Below, piece by piece: positions 28,387-36,272 of a stretch of 64,000 bases of DNA (position 1 is its first letter; every line of letters begins with the position of its first letter). The DNA is from a virus. The stretch covers positions 1 through 64,000 of IMG/VR virus record IMGVR_UViG_3300037225_000815; one strand, written 5' to 3'. Below the pieces are notes generated by a model. It had not been told where the DNA came from. It worked only from the letters and a program-made list of their open reading frames with translations, and ran no database searches. The translations under genes were made by a program, and so were the position numbers.

Positions 28387-29259
28387 TTAGCCTTCAGTGG
28401 TCGGTTTATTCTTCTGTTCTAGCAGTTTGGTCCTTACGAATGCTACTGCCTCGACTGGTGACATTTCCTTGTTGCCGCTCTCAAGCACCTTGTACTTGGT
28501 CCGTATCTCCGGAGTGAACATGAGGCTTTGCATGATCTTCTCCTTGCGCCTCTGGACCCGGTCCTGGATCTCGAACTCTATGGAGATCTCCTCTGCTTCT
28601 ACCACTTCTCCTGTCTTGTTGACAGCGAAGATGGGCTTCGAAGTCTTGTACCCGATCTCGTTTATCTTGTTCCTCATCCTGATCTCGGAGATATCGCATT
28701 CGATCAGGCTATATATCTGGTTGATTATTGCCAATGGAAGCATGTCAGGAGTCAGCCCTATCATCCGGATGTATTCTGCCATCTCCTTGTCGGCAATGAT
28801 CCGCTCCAGAGGGCATGGCTGTCCGACGGGGAAATGGTCGCCGTCCAGGGAGGTAAACGGGCATATGGCGAAGTGCTCACAGTGCCGGTCAGGGTTGTCC
28901 CCTGGGCAGCGCTTAAGGATTCCAAGATAATTGATGCTGGACTTGAACGTCCCGAATCCTGACATCAGTGACTCGGTCTGCTTCTTGTCCAGCTTGATTC
29001 CGGTTTCCTGGACCGATTGGATGAATGCCTTCACGAAGGAGTCCTCCATGTCCGGAGGCGGGCTCTTGATCATTGCTACGTTGGCCATGGTCCGCTTCAT
29101 TGGTGTTACCTGTTCCGGAGATGGATCAGGCAGCTGGACGTTCTTTGAGGGTTTCTTCAGCTTAGGCTTTGGAGGCTCCTCGGCGACCTGTTCCTGGATC
29201 CTCTTGGTCGCCGCGGCCGCGCGCCGGGCTATCTCGTCAAGGGTAAGATTCGGGGCCAT
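28387..29259 (-). CDS. Cys-cluster protein of structural region
   Basis: 290 residues from ATG 29259 with GGAGG upstream; the frame extends to 29319 without an RBS. After a Pro- and Lys-rich N-terminus there is a cysteine cluster GILKRCPGDNPDRHCEH, then CPF and QPCPLERI, likely binding zinc or iron-sulfur. A helical domain follows (IRMIGLTPDMLPLAIINQIY, then FEIQDRVQRRKEKIMQSL). I recall similar hypothetical proteins in structural regions of large phages, possibly DNA-packaging related. Function is not assigned. Confidence 0.5.
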   Translation of the reverse strand: MAPNLTLDEIARRAAAATKRIQEQVAEEPPKPKLKKPSKNVQLPDPSPEQVTPMKRTMANVAMIKSPPPDMEDSFVKAFIQSVQETGIKLDKKQTESLMSGFGTFKSSINYLGILKRCPGDNPDRHCEHFAICPFTSLDGDHFPVGQPCPLERIIADKEMAEYIRMIGLTPDMLPLAIINQIYSLIECDISEIRMRNKINEIGYKTSKPIFAVNKTGEVVEAEEISIEFEIQDRVQRRKEKIMQSLMFTPEIRTKYKVLESGNKEMSPVEAVAFVRTKLLEQKNKPTTEG

Positions 29260-29638
29260 TGCCGATCCTCCGGAGGGCCCTATCCAGGAGGGCTGCCAGC
29301 TTGAAGTACCGCATATCAATGTACGATATCATGAAATCGAGGGCGTCAGAGTATACCCGGTAGAGAGTGTATACCTTCCTGACCTTGTCCAGGTTGGGTT
29401 TCTTCTTGGATTTCTCGGCGAACAGCTGGGTCTCCAGCTTGAACGCATTCTTACGGACTACCAGTTCGGTTGGGCAGGTGGCGGTGATCTTATTCATCTC
29501 TTCCATATATAGCGTTGTGTCAACGTCCTTGAGATGGATCTGGTTGAACACTTCCTTCTCCTTGGCCATAGTTATGACCTGGGAGATGAACTTGAACATC
29601 GCCTCGTTATGTTCCGGTGGGATGGGCTGTTTCAACAT
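29237..29638 (-). CDS. Hypothetical helical protein
   Basis: 133 residues, ATG 29638, RBS AGGAAG. Almost entirely helical with a basic segment (FAEKSKKKPNLDKVRKVYTL). It overlaps the sigma-factor gene end by 7 bases and the next start by 23, so all three are co-translated. No family recognised. Confidence 0.45.
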   Translation of the reverse strand: MLKQPIPPEHNEAMFKFISQVITMAKEKEVFNQIHLKDVDTTLYMEEMNKITATCPTELVVRKNAFKLETQLFAEKSKKKPNLDKVRKVYTLYRVYSDALDFMISYIDMRYFKLAALLDRALRRIGNGPESYP

Positions 29639-30588
29639 GTTCTTCCTTCTGCCTTTGTGACATGCTCATAGTTGCCGCTCATCACGTACTCACCAAAGGA
29701 GTCGTCTACACTGTATATGTTAGGGTCTATGCCCATAGAAGTCAAGTCCTTGAACCGCTTCTCATCCATCCTGGAACAGATGTAATCCCAGGGGGACATG
29801 TCTTTCAAATGTGAGAAATGCGCCAGGACTTCCTTGTCGCGGAGATGGGCTATGGCCGAGAATTCGATGTCCCGGACCCTGCCGGGTACCATCTCGAGCA
29901 CGTAACCAACCTCCCGGATGCAGTAACTCCGGGTATCATACATACCAGCACGGAGCAGGATGACTACTCCCTCCAGCATAGGAAGGGCCTCAATTATGTC
30001 GTAGATAATCTTCATGTAATCTATTAGGACGAACAGGTCGTCATATTGCTGGTTGTCGAAGCTGATAAGACCGTCATTGCCGCCGCAATCGTCAGAATAT
30101 TCATCGATGTTGATCTTCACGTGCCTGGACAGGGTATATAGGATTTGAGCGTCATCGGGCTTCAGTTTCACCCTGGCGGCTATCATCCTAATGTCCGGCT
30201 CTCCTGTATGCTCACCGTGGAACTCCTCTACGTACTTGGAGATCTCCGCAACCTTCTTGGCTATACGGTAGGTCACCTTCACCGGGTATGTAGTCGTGTC
30301 CAGTAGGTTCCAGATACTGTGTTGTATAGCGACATAGGCATACGTCGAGAAGCGGATATTGCGGGATGGCTTGAACAGTTGGGCGGCACGTATCAGCCCC
30401 TCCAATCCAGCCTGGAAGATGTCATCCCTTGCCACGTTTGCCAGTGTGGCGAACTTGCCTACGATATGTCCGACTAGGGCTATATTCTCGAGAATGAGCT
30501 TGTCGGTAGGCGTCGCCTTGGCTAGCTCCTCTGGCGATACCTTGAGGAACTTGAAAGAGTCGTAACCGTAGGATATGTCTGACATCAT
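29632..30588 (-). CDS. Sigma-70 family RNA polymerase sigma factor
   Basis: 318 residues, ATG 30588 overlapping the upstream stop as ATGA, RBS AAAGGTG. Region 2 is clear at about residues 31-95: LILENIALVGHIVGKFATLA, DDIFQAGLEGLIRAAQLF and RFSTYAYVAIQHSIWNLL. A region 3-like helical part follows (EPDIRMIAARVKLKPDDAQI). A divergent region 4 helix-turn-helix lies near 205-250 (YCIREVGYVLEMVPGRVRDI). It would redirect host or phage RNA polymerase to phage promoters. It lies within virion genes, which suggests a late-gene sigma. The target promoter is not known. Confidence 0.85.
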   Translation of the reverse strand: MMSDISYGYDSFKFLKVSPEELAKATPTDKLILENIALVGHIVGKFATLANVARDDIFQAGLEGLIRAAQLFKPSRNIRFSTYAYVAIQHSIWNLLDTTTYPVKVTYRIAKKVAEISKYVEEFHGEHTGEPDIRMIAARVKLKPDDAQILYTLSRHVKINIDEYSDDCGGNDGLISFDNQQYDDLFVLIDYMKIIYDIIEALPMLEGVVILLRAGMYDTRSYCIREVGYVLEMVPGRVRDIEFSAIAHLRDKEVLAHFSHLKDMSPWDYICSRMDEKRFKDLTSMGIDPNIYSVDDSFGEYVMSGNYEHVTKAEGRTC

Positions 30589-31664
30589 CTCACCTTTGCG
30601 AGTATCTCGTTGATGAATATGTCCATGTTGTGTTGCTCGTCTATGAAGTTCTGGTCCAGATAGACTGGTAGGACAAACCTTTCCCTATGCGTCCGGTAGA
30701 CCGTCCGGAACGTATTGATAAGGGCTATCTCGTCGACTTGTCCCCAGACCATTTCTCCCGTTACCTGGGGGAAGGATGAATTATAAACCAATGCATTCCT
30801 GGCAGGGACAGGTATTGAGTTCTTCTGGTTGAAGAACGATTTGACAAGGTAGGGATGGTCAGGATAGATAACCGGGATACCCCTGGACAGCGCCTCGTTG
30901 AATCCCAGGCCCCACCCTTCGCCACGAGTGGTGGAGACGAAGATATCCGCCTCCTGGTACAGGTCGTTCATCTCTGCTTCTGTAAGGCATCCACATATTG
31001 CCTGGATACTGGGGAACTGCTTGCCCAGCCTGGAGATCTTCATGATCTGGCTAATACCTGCTTCCACTGCCTCCTTCTTGATGTCGGCAACCTTTAAGAC
31101 AAGCCTGACGGAGTCCAGGCTACCATCGAATGCATATAGGAAGCTCTTGATCAGGGTGGAAGGATCCTTCCGCTCGTCCCATCTGAAGACCGACAGGAAC
31201 GTTAGCGGACTATGCCAGGTCCTCTTCTCATAGTTAGAATCGTTCTTCACTATATGAGGGATATAGCTGATATTGTCCTTTCCCATGCAATGCTGATATG
31301 TCTCTACCTGCCATTTCGCGAACGTCACGCAATGCTCCACCTTGTTGAGGATATCCATGTACATAGGCGGCAGGATCGCAAGCTCCCAGGCGTAGAACCA
31401 TATGGTGAAGACTCCGTCGTTCTTTATAGCATTCAGGGAAAGATGAGGATGCGGGACGGCGTGGATTATCCTTACATCGGGCTTCCCAATGTCGCTGTCA
31501 ATCATGCTCTTGACCAGGTTGTCTTCAGGAGTGTCGAACAGCTGTATGGGTCCGATTGTCTTGACCGACACATGATGCTTCATGGACTTGAGCTTGATGA
31601 TATAGTCCTTGGCTGCCTTGCCATACCCCGTTGTGTTGATGTGTGAACAATACTCGATCTTCAT
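30585..31664 (-). CDS. GT4-type glycosyltransferase
   Basis: 359 residues, ATG 31664, RBS AAGGAG. GT-B fold: the N-terminal acceptor domain includes the TGYGKA segment. The donor domain starts near LTFLSVFRWDERKDPSTLIK. The donor-binding motif STTRGEGWGLGFNEALSRG has the two Glu residues spaced as E-x7-E. It transfers a sugar from a nucleotide donor. Nearest partners are a second GT-B-like gene, two methyltransferases and a GT8-like gene, so sugars may be placed on phage DNA, virion or host surface. Confidence 0.85.
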   Translation of the reverse strand: MKIEYCSHINTTGYGKAAKDYIIKLKSMKHHVSVKTIGPIQLFDTPEDNLVKSMIDSDIGKPDVRIIHAVPHPHLSLNAIKNDGVFTIWFYAWELAILPPMYMDILNKVEHCVTFAKWQVETYQHCMGKDNISYIPHIVKNDSNYEKRTWHSPLTFLSVFRWDERKDPSTLIKSFLYAFDGSLDSVRLVLKVADIKKEAVEAGISQIMKISRLGKQFPSIQAICGCLTEAEMNDLYQEADIFVSTTRGEGWGLGFNEALSRGIPVIYPDHPYLVKSFFNQKNSIPVPARNALVYNSSFPQVTGEMVWGQVDEIALINTFRTVYRTHRERFVLPVYLDQNFIDEQHNMDIFINEILAKVR

Positions 31665-32476
31665 ATCGTCTCCTTGAATAGAATTCTCTTAGCCTCTATT
31701 TCGAACGCTCCTTTGTCTTGTGGCCATGTAAACCACTTGTTCTTGGATGATAACCCATAGATGCCCCTGTTATATTCGCTTATTGTCCTCTCGATAGTAT
31801 TCTTATTACTGCCGTTATATAGTTCAATGATATTCTTGTCGAATATGTGGGAGAAACACCTTACAAATGTCAGGGAAGACACGACTAGTTTTGCCTCCCT
31901 AATCATGTACGCAGCCTCCCTAATTGAGATCGTATCGCCTATATCCATGTCACATCTGATTCCACAAGTAGCCATATTCCTGGGTATCCGTTTCCCTATT
32001 CCTATTACAGGTAGTAAACTAATTTCCTTTATACAGGTTACAATGGATTGGTCGGTAAGCATCCTATCATGTTCTCCGGCAAAAGGCATAAGCAATATGA
32101 ACTCTTTGGGAACCGATATGGATGGCTTCAATATGGGGAATTCTACAGGAATAGGCTCCAATTCTGCAGGCATATCGACCTTGTACATATTGGTTCTATC
32201 GCCAACCTGGTCAGGAAACCGATTATCACCATCTGCAGGATTGACGCCTTCAACTGCCGATGTGGGTATGCATTTGACAGGAAATGGCAGGTTCTCGAAT
32301 ATATTTATGACAGGCTCAGGATTCATATGCACCTCATAGAATAGAGATACATCATCGACCAATCCTGCCTTGAACATCGCATTTAGCTTAGACAGCCGGC
32401 ATCTGCCCTCAGTTGCTATGAAGTTCTGGTATATGATATCACCAAGTCCATGTCTTGCAGGTATGAATACTTTCAT
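31661..32476 (-). CDS. GT9/heptosyltransferase-like glycosyltransferase
   Basis: 271 residues, ATG 32476 with no strong RBS; its stop overlaps the GT4 start as ATGA. It begins MKVFIPARHGLGDIIYQN, the glycine-rich start common in GT9 proteins. FILLMPFAGEHDRMLTDQSI and later ISIREAAYMIREAKLVVSSL follow the GT9 donor-domain pattern. It is shorter than the usual 320-350 residues. The gene is more AT-rich than virion genes, so transfer from elsewhere is likely. Confidence 0.6.
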   Translation of the reverse strand: MKVFIPARHGLGDIIYQNFIATEGRCRLSKLNAMFKAGLVDDVSLFYEVHMNPEPVINIFENLPFPVKCIPTSAVEGVNPADGDNRFPDQVGDRTNMYKVDMPAELEPIPVEFPILKPSISVPKEFILLMPFAGEHDRMLTDQSIVTCIKEISLLPVIGIGKRIPRNMATCGIRCDMDIGDTISIREAAYMIREAKLVVSSLTFVRCFSHIFDKNIIELYNGSNKNTIERTISEYNRGIYGLSSKNKWFTWPQDKGAFEIEAKRILFKETI

Positions 32477-32481
32477 CTACA

Positions 32482-33099
32482 TTACTCCAGGATGTACAGT
32501 CTTTGGTATGATGGAATGTCCATAATGCACTTTGCCCGGTGAGACAACAGATAATGGTGGGTCAGGTACGTCTTTCCTTGTATATCTATGTAATCTAGAG
32601 TTCTTGGAAACCACATCTGAACATAGGCATCATCCAGTAGGATTAGAGACCCTTTCTTTAGCTTTGGCAAGGCAATCACGATCTCCCTGAGTTGGTGTTC
32701 CCTGGACTGTATCTCGCATCCTTCGTAGAAGTCATATGCATCCAGGTATAAGAAGTCTATTTGAAACGGGAACGCCGACAGAAACTCTACGGAATCGCCA
32801 GTGTTGAATATCACTTTGTAATCCCTAGTGAATTCCTTGGCCTTCTCAATATGATCTGGATTGATATCAACACTATATAGCTGTCCACCAAACTGCCTTG
32901 CCATCTCTGCGAAGATAAGGGTCGATGCTCCCTGGGCATGCAGAAGATTGCTGGATTGTACACCTGTTTCAACAAGAACCTTTGGCTGCATTCCCCTCAT
33001 AATATCATATACCATCTTGATGCTTTCAGTCCTATGCGCCAATGTGCCGTCATATCCCGGTATCGTCCCGTCCTTTAATAATAGGGCAAGATCCAACAT
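32482..33099 (-). CDS. Class I SAM methyltransferase-like protein
   Basis: 205 residues, ATG 33099, RBS GGAGAG. The Rossmann order is visible: KVLVETGVQSSNLLHAQGAS as motif I, LYSVDINPDHIEKAKEF as the acidic strand-2 end, then IDFLYLDAYDFYEG and GSLILLDDAY. It resembles the Methyltransf_24 type used for small molecules and sugars. Part of the sugar cassette, so a sugar or its carrier is a plausible substrate. Confidence 0.7.
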   Translation of the reverse strand: MLDLALLLKDGTIPGYDGTLAHRTESIKMVYDIMRGMQPKVLVETGVQSSNLLHAQGASTLIFAEMARQFGGQLYSVDINPDHIEKAKEFTRDYKVIFNTGDSVEFLSAFPFQIDFLYLDAYDFYEGCEIQSREHQLREIVIALPKLKKGSLILLDDAYVQMWFPRTLDYIDIQGKTYLTHHYLLSHRAKCIMDIPSYQRLYILE

Positions 33100-33108
33100 G
33101 TGTCTCTC

Positions 33109-33651
33109 CTATAGTTTCAGTTTCTCGATTATGCATTCAATAGCATATTCTCCGGTAGAGTGCTGGTCATCTGGAATCTTATAGTCGAATCCAGTGTCAC
33201 AATCCATGCATCTACGTAATCTATACTCTCGTAATGGCAAGGCATCTTCTATGATGCGCAATAGTTTGGCCGGAGTATAGAATGACCGATGATCATGGTT
33301 GAACCTAGAAGGAAGATTTCCCTTCTTCTCATAGAGCCACTGATGTGGAACGTATATGATAAGAAATCCTCCAGGTTTCAAGCATCTATATTGGTCCTTA
33401 ATGATATCCATATCATTATTGGTATGCTCTAGCATGTGTGAACTATAGATTACCTCTTGGGAATTATCCTCGAATGGAAGATGACTGCCGTCATAGCCTG
33501 GAGTGTTTAGATCTATTCCTATGACGCGCTGGTCAGGCATGGTCTCTCCTCCAGTTGCTGCGTATCCTACATCAATAATAGTCTTTCCATTTACAAACAC
33601 ATAGAAGCCATCATTAAGCCTGCGAATGTGTGCTTTCAGTGTTTCGCTCAT
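33109..33651 (-). CDS. SAM-dependent methyltransferase (type 11-like)
   Basis: 180 residues, ATG 33651 overlapping the previous stop as ATGA. KTIIDVGYAATG, RVIGIDLN, then LPFEDNSQEVIYSSHMLEHT and LKPGGFLIIYVPH are the signature strands of type 11 methyltransferases. The N-terminus is short, so motif I starts near residue 23. It is co-translated with the GT8-like enzyme upstream, suggesting methylation of the same glycan. Confidence 0.8.
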   Translation of the reverse strand: MSETLKAHIRRLNDGFYVFVNGKTIIDVGYAATGGETMPDQRVIGIDLNTPGYDGSHLPFEDNSQEVIYSSHMLEHTNNDMDIIKDQYRCLKPGGFLIIYVPHQWLYEKKGNLPSRFNHDHRSFYTPAKLLRIIEDALPLREYRLRRCMDCDTGFDYKIPDDQHSTGEYAIECIIEKLKL

Positions 33652-34385
33652 GCGCCTAACCTTTCAAGGTGACGGGCTACTTCGGGCGAGAACAGCCGCT
33701 GGAAGTTGAACTTTCCAACAGATGACCCGCCGGCCATGTGTAGAACCTTGATTGTCTTGTTGTTAAGCGTGAGATTTCCATCCACCAACTTGATATCCTT
33801 CCAGCTATCCCAGTGTGTAGTTGTACCATATACGCTGGCGATATTGTAGTAGACATTGGTACCGATAGCATCCAGAATATTGGTCTTATATTTGCCGCTA
33901 TGGAATACTTTGTTGAATGTACCGTTATCATAGAAAGGCGTATTAATGCCCTCTGTCAGGTTCAGTTGATTCCAATCCTCGAAGAATTGCCTGTTGCGTA
34001 CCGCGAACACGCCTATATTCAGGTATTGGAATGGATCCAGTCCTGGCCAATTATGTGGTCCGCCATTCCCTGCCTTGCCTTGATCATTTGTATCCCTGGT
34101 ACCGGCAACGTCATATTCAGAGTTGAAGATCTCGTCCATCCTATGTGTACATATTGTGTCGCCGTCCAAATGGATAACCAAATCATAATCCTTGGCGCAT
34201 TGGATGCCGAAGTGGGAAATGGTAAGTCCGAAATAGGTAGTATTCATTAGATGCATGGCATCTTCAGTCTGTTCCCGGCCAAAGAGGATAACAGGTAGCT
34301 CAGGATGGAACTTCTTTACGCTCCTGGCCATTCTCTCACATTCCGACTTGTAATCCATGTAGTATGCGTAGACGCAAGCTTTCAT
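33648..34385 (-). CDS. GT8-like glycosyltransferase
   Basis: 245 residues from ATG 34385, chosen for AGGAGG at proper distance; the frame reaches 34427 inside the promoter. GT-A fold: MKACVYAYYMDYKSECERMA at the start, then LVIHLDGDTICTH with the metal-binding D-x-D. LNIGVFAVRNRQFFEDW and FNKVFHS follow, typical of GT8/glycogenin-like enzymes. First gene of the cassette, directly behind a good promoter and a terminator. Confidence 0.8.
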   Translation of the reverse strand: MKACVYAYYMDYKSECERMARSVKKFHPELPVILFGREQTEDAMHLMNTTYFGLTISHFGIQCAKDYDLVIHLDGDTICTHRMDEIFNSEYDVAGTRDTNDQGKAGNGGPHNWPGLDPFQYLNIGVFAVRNRQFFEDWNQLNLTEGINTPFYDNGTFNKVFHSGKYKTNILDAIGTNVYYNIASVYGTTTHWDSWKDIKLVDGNLTLNNKTIKVLHMAGGSSVGKFNFQRLFSPEVARHLERLGA

Positions 34386-34418
34386 GGTATGTTCCCTCCT
34401 GTAACCAATTATGTTACC

Positions 34419-34447
34419 AATATACACATTCTGTTACGGAAAGTCAA
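34419..34447 (-). promoter_or_regulatory. Sigma70-like promoter of sugar cassette
   Basis: Minus strand -35 TTGACT (34447-34442), exactly 17 bases, -10 TATATT (34424-34419). The same two hexamers and spacing occur at 40332-40304. Start expected near 34412, about 27 bases before the GT8 ATG. Confidence 0.7.
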
Positions 34448-34461
34448 GCATGGAAGACGAG

Positions 34462-34495
34462 AAAGGCCCGGCCGTAAGTGTGCGACCGGGCCCTT
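34462..34495 (-). terminator. Intrinsic terminator
   Basis: Minus strand AAGGGCCCGG pairs with CCGGGCCTTT over 10 bp (one G-U) around a 14-base loop, followed by CTCG. It closes the 34507 gene and is immediately followed by the sugar-cassette promoter, so it marks an operon border. Confidence 0.8.
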
Positions 34496-34506
34496 GAGAT
34501 GATGGG

Positions 34507-34758
34507 TTATTTCATGAATATACGATACTTCTTGCCCTCTTCTGCCTGCCATGACTCCTCTATCTCCCGCTTTGTGAAGTATAGGAATTTGTAGTCATGG
34601 ATGTTCCATGGATCGGTGTACCGCCTATACCAGTTCCCATCCTGGACATCCAAGCCTCTGTTCACAGCTCGACGGAATAGCCTGTTCGCGATCTGCCGGT
34701 TCTCATGGGAACAGCTGTTATCAGTAAACCCGGGCACGTGTTTGAAGCTTCTGGACAT
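34507..34758 (-). CDS. Small basic protein of a common phage/prophage family
   Basis: 83 residues, ATG 34758, RBS AAAGGAG. Starts MSRSFKHVPGFTDNSCSHEN and ends with WNIHDYKFLYFTKREIEESW. The MSRS(Y/F)K start, Arg-rich middle and W-IHDY-F motif match small hypothetical proteins common in phages and prophages. Function unknown; the charge suggests nucleic acid contact. Confidence 0.65.
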   Translation of the reverse strand: MSRSFKHVPGFTDNSCSHENRQIANRLFRRAVNRGLDVQDGNWYRRYTDPWNIHDYKFLYFTKREIEESWQAEEGKKYRIFMK

Positions 34759-34812
34759 GTGTAGCTCCTTTAATTAAGGTCACTACATATGGTACCTCCT
34801 GGAGGGTTGTTG

Positions 34813-35025
34813 CTAGATGATTCCGTTCAATGCAAGGACGCGCATCTGGTCGGCGACCTTCTCGAGCTGCATGATGTGCTTGGTGATCTGGACGCAATCC
34901 TGGGCGTCAAGCTTGGCGCCGCGGACGACGCCGCATACCAGCTTGGTCACGGCCGTCTTATACAGGTCGTCTTCGCTGATCCTTGACATCTTTGCCTTTG
35001 TTGGCATCTTCTTTGATCTGGCCAC
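34813..35025 (-). CDS. Hypothetical protein, GTG start
   Basis: 70 residues. AGGAGG stands 4 bases before GTG at 35025 and no better ATG exists upstream. Basic N-terminus (MARSKKMPTKAKMSRISEDD) and helical remainder with two Cys. No family recognised. Confidence 0.55.
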   Translation of the reverse strand: MARSKKMPTKAKMSRISEDDLYKTAVTKLVCGVVRGAKLDAQDCVQITKHIMQLEKVADQMRVLALNGII

Positions 35026-35070
35026 GTTGCCTCCTGGTCATTAGGTTGGGAAGGGTATCCGGGTCGGGAA

Positions 35071-35108
35071 CCAGCGGCTTATACCGCGTTAACGGCTTCA
35101 GCCGCTGG
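35071..35108 (-). terminator. Large hairpin, possible terminator
   Basis: CCAGCGGC and GCCGCTGG pair over 8 bp around a 22-base loop with further inner pairing. Located 15 bases after the stop at 35123. Followed on the minus strand by TTCCCGACC, so termination strength is uncertain. Confidence 0.5.
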
Positions 35109-35122
35109 AGATTCGGCATTAC

Positions 35123-35434
35123 TTACCCCTGTCCCGTCTGTGTCGGAGGATATAACGGCCTCGAGCCGGTAGGGCCCTTGGTCGCATACACATTCGGCTT
35201 GTAGACATGGGACTTGCCCATGGTTACCGTCGCTGTGTTCCGTTCCGGCGCCTGCTTCGTCAGCTGCTTCTTCAGAGCTTCGATGTCCGGCGCGTTCTTG
35301 TTTCCGATCTGGTACGGTTCCACCTTGGCCGGCCCCTTGTTAGGGTGGAGGATGTCTATCCCCTGGCCCTGGGTCTTCCGGTCACCCGCAGGTGTCCTGG
35401 AACCGCTGTATCTGGCTCCGCCTGGCTTTGCCAT
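35123..35434 (-). CDS. Basic Gly/Pro/Lys-rich small protein
   Basis: 103 residues, ATG 35434, RBS AAGGAG. Low-complexity (MAKPGGARYSGSRTPAGDRK at the start) with one predicted helix (DIEALKKQLTK). Its composition resembles that of the next gene upstream (35474-35650); both end in Gly/Pro/Lys-rich tails. Perhaps disordered, nucleic-acid-binding virion or host-takeover proteins. Confidence 0.55.
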   Translation of the reverse strand: MAKPGGARYSGSRTPAGDRKTQGQGIDILHPNKGPAKVEPYQIGNKNAPDIEALKKQLTKQAPERNTATVTMGKSHVYKPNVYATKGPTGSRPLYPPTQTGQG

Positions 35435-35473
35435 AATGTTCTCCTTGATGTTATTGTCTGCGGCCTTCCGCGC

Positions 35474-35650
35474 TTACTTGCCCTTGCTGACCGTGGATGG
35501 GTATCCGCCGGGGCCTTTGGGTGTGACACGCCGTCCGAGGTAGCCATCAGACTTGGATGGTTGGCCTGGAGTGATCAGCTGCCCGTTGTAAGGGCCCTGG
35601 CCAGTCTTCGCCGGCTTCGTCGGATTCGTTGTTCCTTGTACCTTAGCCAT
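35474..35650 (-). CDS. Basic low-complexity small protein
   Basis: 58 residues from ATG 35650 with AAGGAG; a longer frame to 35788 lies inside the neighbouring gene. Starts MAKVQGTTNPTKPAKTGQGP and is rich in Gly, Pro, Lys and Thr. Likely disordered. Similar in style to the 35123 product. Confidence 0.55.
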   Translation of the reverse strand: MAKVQGTTNPTKPAKTGQGPYNGQLITPGQPSKSDGYLGRRVTPKGPGGYPSTVSKGK

Positions 35651-35843
35651 TGTTAGCTCCTTGTGGTTTATCGATCTTATCTGGATGCTTCCATTTGATG
35701 GGCGGGAAGTCGTTCCCGTGGGCGTGGCAGCAACCGGCCATGCCCAGTACTGCATCGTGCCATTTCTGGGCCTCTTCGCCATCGGCAACGAGTATCTCGT
35801 CCTCGAATTCGATGGTTACTTTGAGGCACTTGTGATCAGCCAT
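35643..35843 (-). CDS. Small hypothetical protein
   Basis: 66 residues, ATG 35843 inside the end of the holin-like gene (8-base overlap). Acidic beta-rich start (CLKVTIEFEDEILVADGEEA) then CCHAHGND, a possible metal site. Not recognised. Confidence 0.5.
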   Translation of the reverse strand: MADHKCLKVTIEFEDEILVADGEEAQKWHDAVLGMAGCCHAHGNDFPPIKWKHPDKIDKPQGANNG

Positions 35844-36270
35844 TCGGTTTCACCGGGGCATTCGCCGGGGCATTGACCGGTACTGGTAGATTGGAAAGGA
35901 TGACGGCATTCTTGATCCTGTCGGCGCCTACGAAAGTTACTATCACGCCTTCTATAGAAGCGAACGCCTCGATTGGGAACTGGATCTTCTGCGATGCCAG
36001 ATAGGCATACACCAGGACCAGCACTCCCCCGACTGTGGTTAATACGTGCGCCGGAGCATCCGCAAGCATGAGTGCGTTCGGATCCTGCGCATTCTTCGCC
36101 TTCTGGAAACCTATGGATAAGGCCACCAGTCCGCCAAGCACCAACGACAGCCAGTGCGGAATCAGCACTATGGCCATCTGTACGATGCCCCCGAAGATCA
36201 ACAGCGCGATGGTCACCAGAGCCATCCACAACGTGGGACTGGAATACCAAGCTTGTTTCTTATCATTCAT
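35836..36270 (-). CDS. Holin-like membrane protein
   Basis: 144 residues, ATG 36270, RBS AGGAGG. Three hydrophobic segments: about residues 13-35 (WMALVTIALLIFGGIVQMAI), 37-56 (HWLSLVLGGLVALSIG) and 75-94 (VLTTVGGVLVLVYAYLAS). A soluble C-terminal part and a Pro/Asn/Ala tail follow. Size and topology fit a holin, which would open the inner membrane for lysis, but no endolysin is recognised beside it. Other small phage membrane proteins look the same. The RBS is formed by the last codons of the endonuclease gene. Confidence 0.5.
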   Translation of the reverse strand: MNDKKQAWYSSPTLWMALVTIALLIFGGIVQMAIVLIPHWLSLVLGGLVALSIGFQKAKNAQDPNALMLADAPAHVLTTVGGVLVLVYAYLASQKIQFPIEAFASIEGVIVTFVGADRIKNAVILSNLPVPVNAPANAPVKPNG

Positions 36271-36272
36271 AT

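Noticed and set aside
35816-36250. 144-residue frame overlapping the holin-like gene in another minus frame
   Set aside because: No RBS and Arg/Gly/Ser-rich shadow composition; the membrane protein frame has AGGAGG.
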